Assembly (NCBI GenBank): GCA_958295465.1
Contig: OY282353.1
Location: 2,843,001 to 2,907,000, forward strand
Direction of reading: 5' to 3'
Source of the DNA: an uncultured Gammaproteobacteria bacterium
Lineage (GTDB): Bacteria > Pseudomonadota > Gammaproteobacteria > HK1
Length of the DNA: 64,000 nt
Under the pieces are notes generated by a model, which ran no database searches, was not told the DNA's origin, and was given only the letters and a program-made list of their open reading frames with translations. Positions 63,901-64,000 of the stretch are shown here, in pieces. Within the stretch, counting starts at the first letter, position 1. Each line of letters begins with the position of its first letter. A program made the translations under genes and the position numbers.

Positions 63901-64000
63901 ATGAGGCCGAGTGACAGACACCACAAATGGATCGAGTGGAGCGACGAGGACAATGCCTACCTTGGGCGTTACCCCGACGTCATCACCGGGATTCACGGCA
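63901..64000 (+). CDS. hicB: HicB-family antitoxin, N-terminal part (runs off the window)
   Basis: The first 33 residues are MRPSDRHHKWIEWSDEDNAY, then LGRYPDVITGIHG. HicB antitoxins begin with a partial RNase H-like fold with this W-x-x-D-x-x-Y-x-x-x-x-P-x-x pattern. AGGAGG lies 9 nt before the ATG. Only 21 nt separate it from the fused HicA gene, the standard hicA-hicB order. A C-terminal DNA-binding domain is expected outside the window. Confidence 0.85.
   Translation, partial: MRPSDRHHKWIEWSDEDNAYLGRYPDVITGIHG

Overview
The window is GC-rich chromosomal DNA from a proteobacterium, most likely a gammaproteobacterium. The reasons are a proteobacterial-type arsenite oxidase locus with a sigma-54 three-component regulator (aioX-aioS-aioR, aioB-aioA), DsbD and TlpA thiol-redox proteins, a DNA polymerase II, a NuoG subunit and NtrC-style signalling. 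I cannot place it more precisely. The last 1.4 kb (62.6-64.0 kb) and, less strongly, 2.7-3.9 kb are visibly AT-richer than the rest and look acquired.

Layout. 0-5.4 kb is an accessory island of toxin-antitoxin and defence-like genes on the minus strand: a broken RND pump gene, higBA, an RHH antitoxin whose PIN toxin is cut off after nine codons by an IS3-family end, a YaaA-like/RelE fusion, a DUF2384 antitoxin, a truncated HEPN gene and a TPR gene. 5.7-12.3 kb holds a DUF4153 membrane protein, an AcrA-type membrane fusion protein, a DUF1989 protein and polB. 12.4-15 kb has remnants of a nucleotidyltransferase pair, an aspartate dehydrogenase and an MFS carrier. 15.3-22.8 kb is the arsenite oxidation locus: aioXSR runs leftward and aioBA rightward from a sigma-54 promoter preceded by two matching 16-bp palindromes. 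22.9-31 kb is scarred DNA: an Rpn fragment joined to an FtsX permease fragment, a Uma2 nuclease, pncB, a decayed permease and an intact Rpn nuclease.

31-44 kb is mainly small-molecule metabolism: an M24 peptidase, a PLP ammonia-lyase carrying an in-frame hairpin repeat, prmB, a Uma2, an MttB-like methyltransferase, a CmcJ-like oxidoreductase, an MFS carrier, a TrpD2-like transferase with a Rieske ferredoxin, a VapBC-type module and a YeeE/YedE transporter followed by a c-type cytochrome. 44.5-51 kb carries a secreted hydrolase, a Sel1 protein, DsbD, TlpA and a DUF255 protein, plausibly one periplasmic redox group. 51-55 kb is a three-gene 2-oxoacid dehydrogenase operon (E2-E1alpha-E1beta) on the minus strand. 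55-59 kb has a small coiled-coil membrane protein, a TauD dioxygenase, a GFA protein, an SDR and an IS3 remnant. 59.9-62.6 kb is nuoG standing alone. It is followed by a YaaA-like/RelE/HicA triple fusion and the start of hicB, which runs off the window.

The most unusual content is the pair of related fusion genes near the two ends of the window. Both share a YaaA/DUF6884-like N-terminal domain and a RelE-like domain. One sits directly behind a DUF2384 antitoxin. The other has a HicA toxin fused to its C-terminus and hicB directly downstream. This looks like a modular toxin family in which a possible nucleic-acid-acting domain is joined to interchangeable mRNA-interferase modules. Function is inferred from motifs only.
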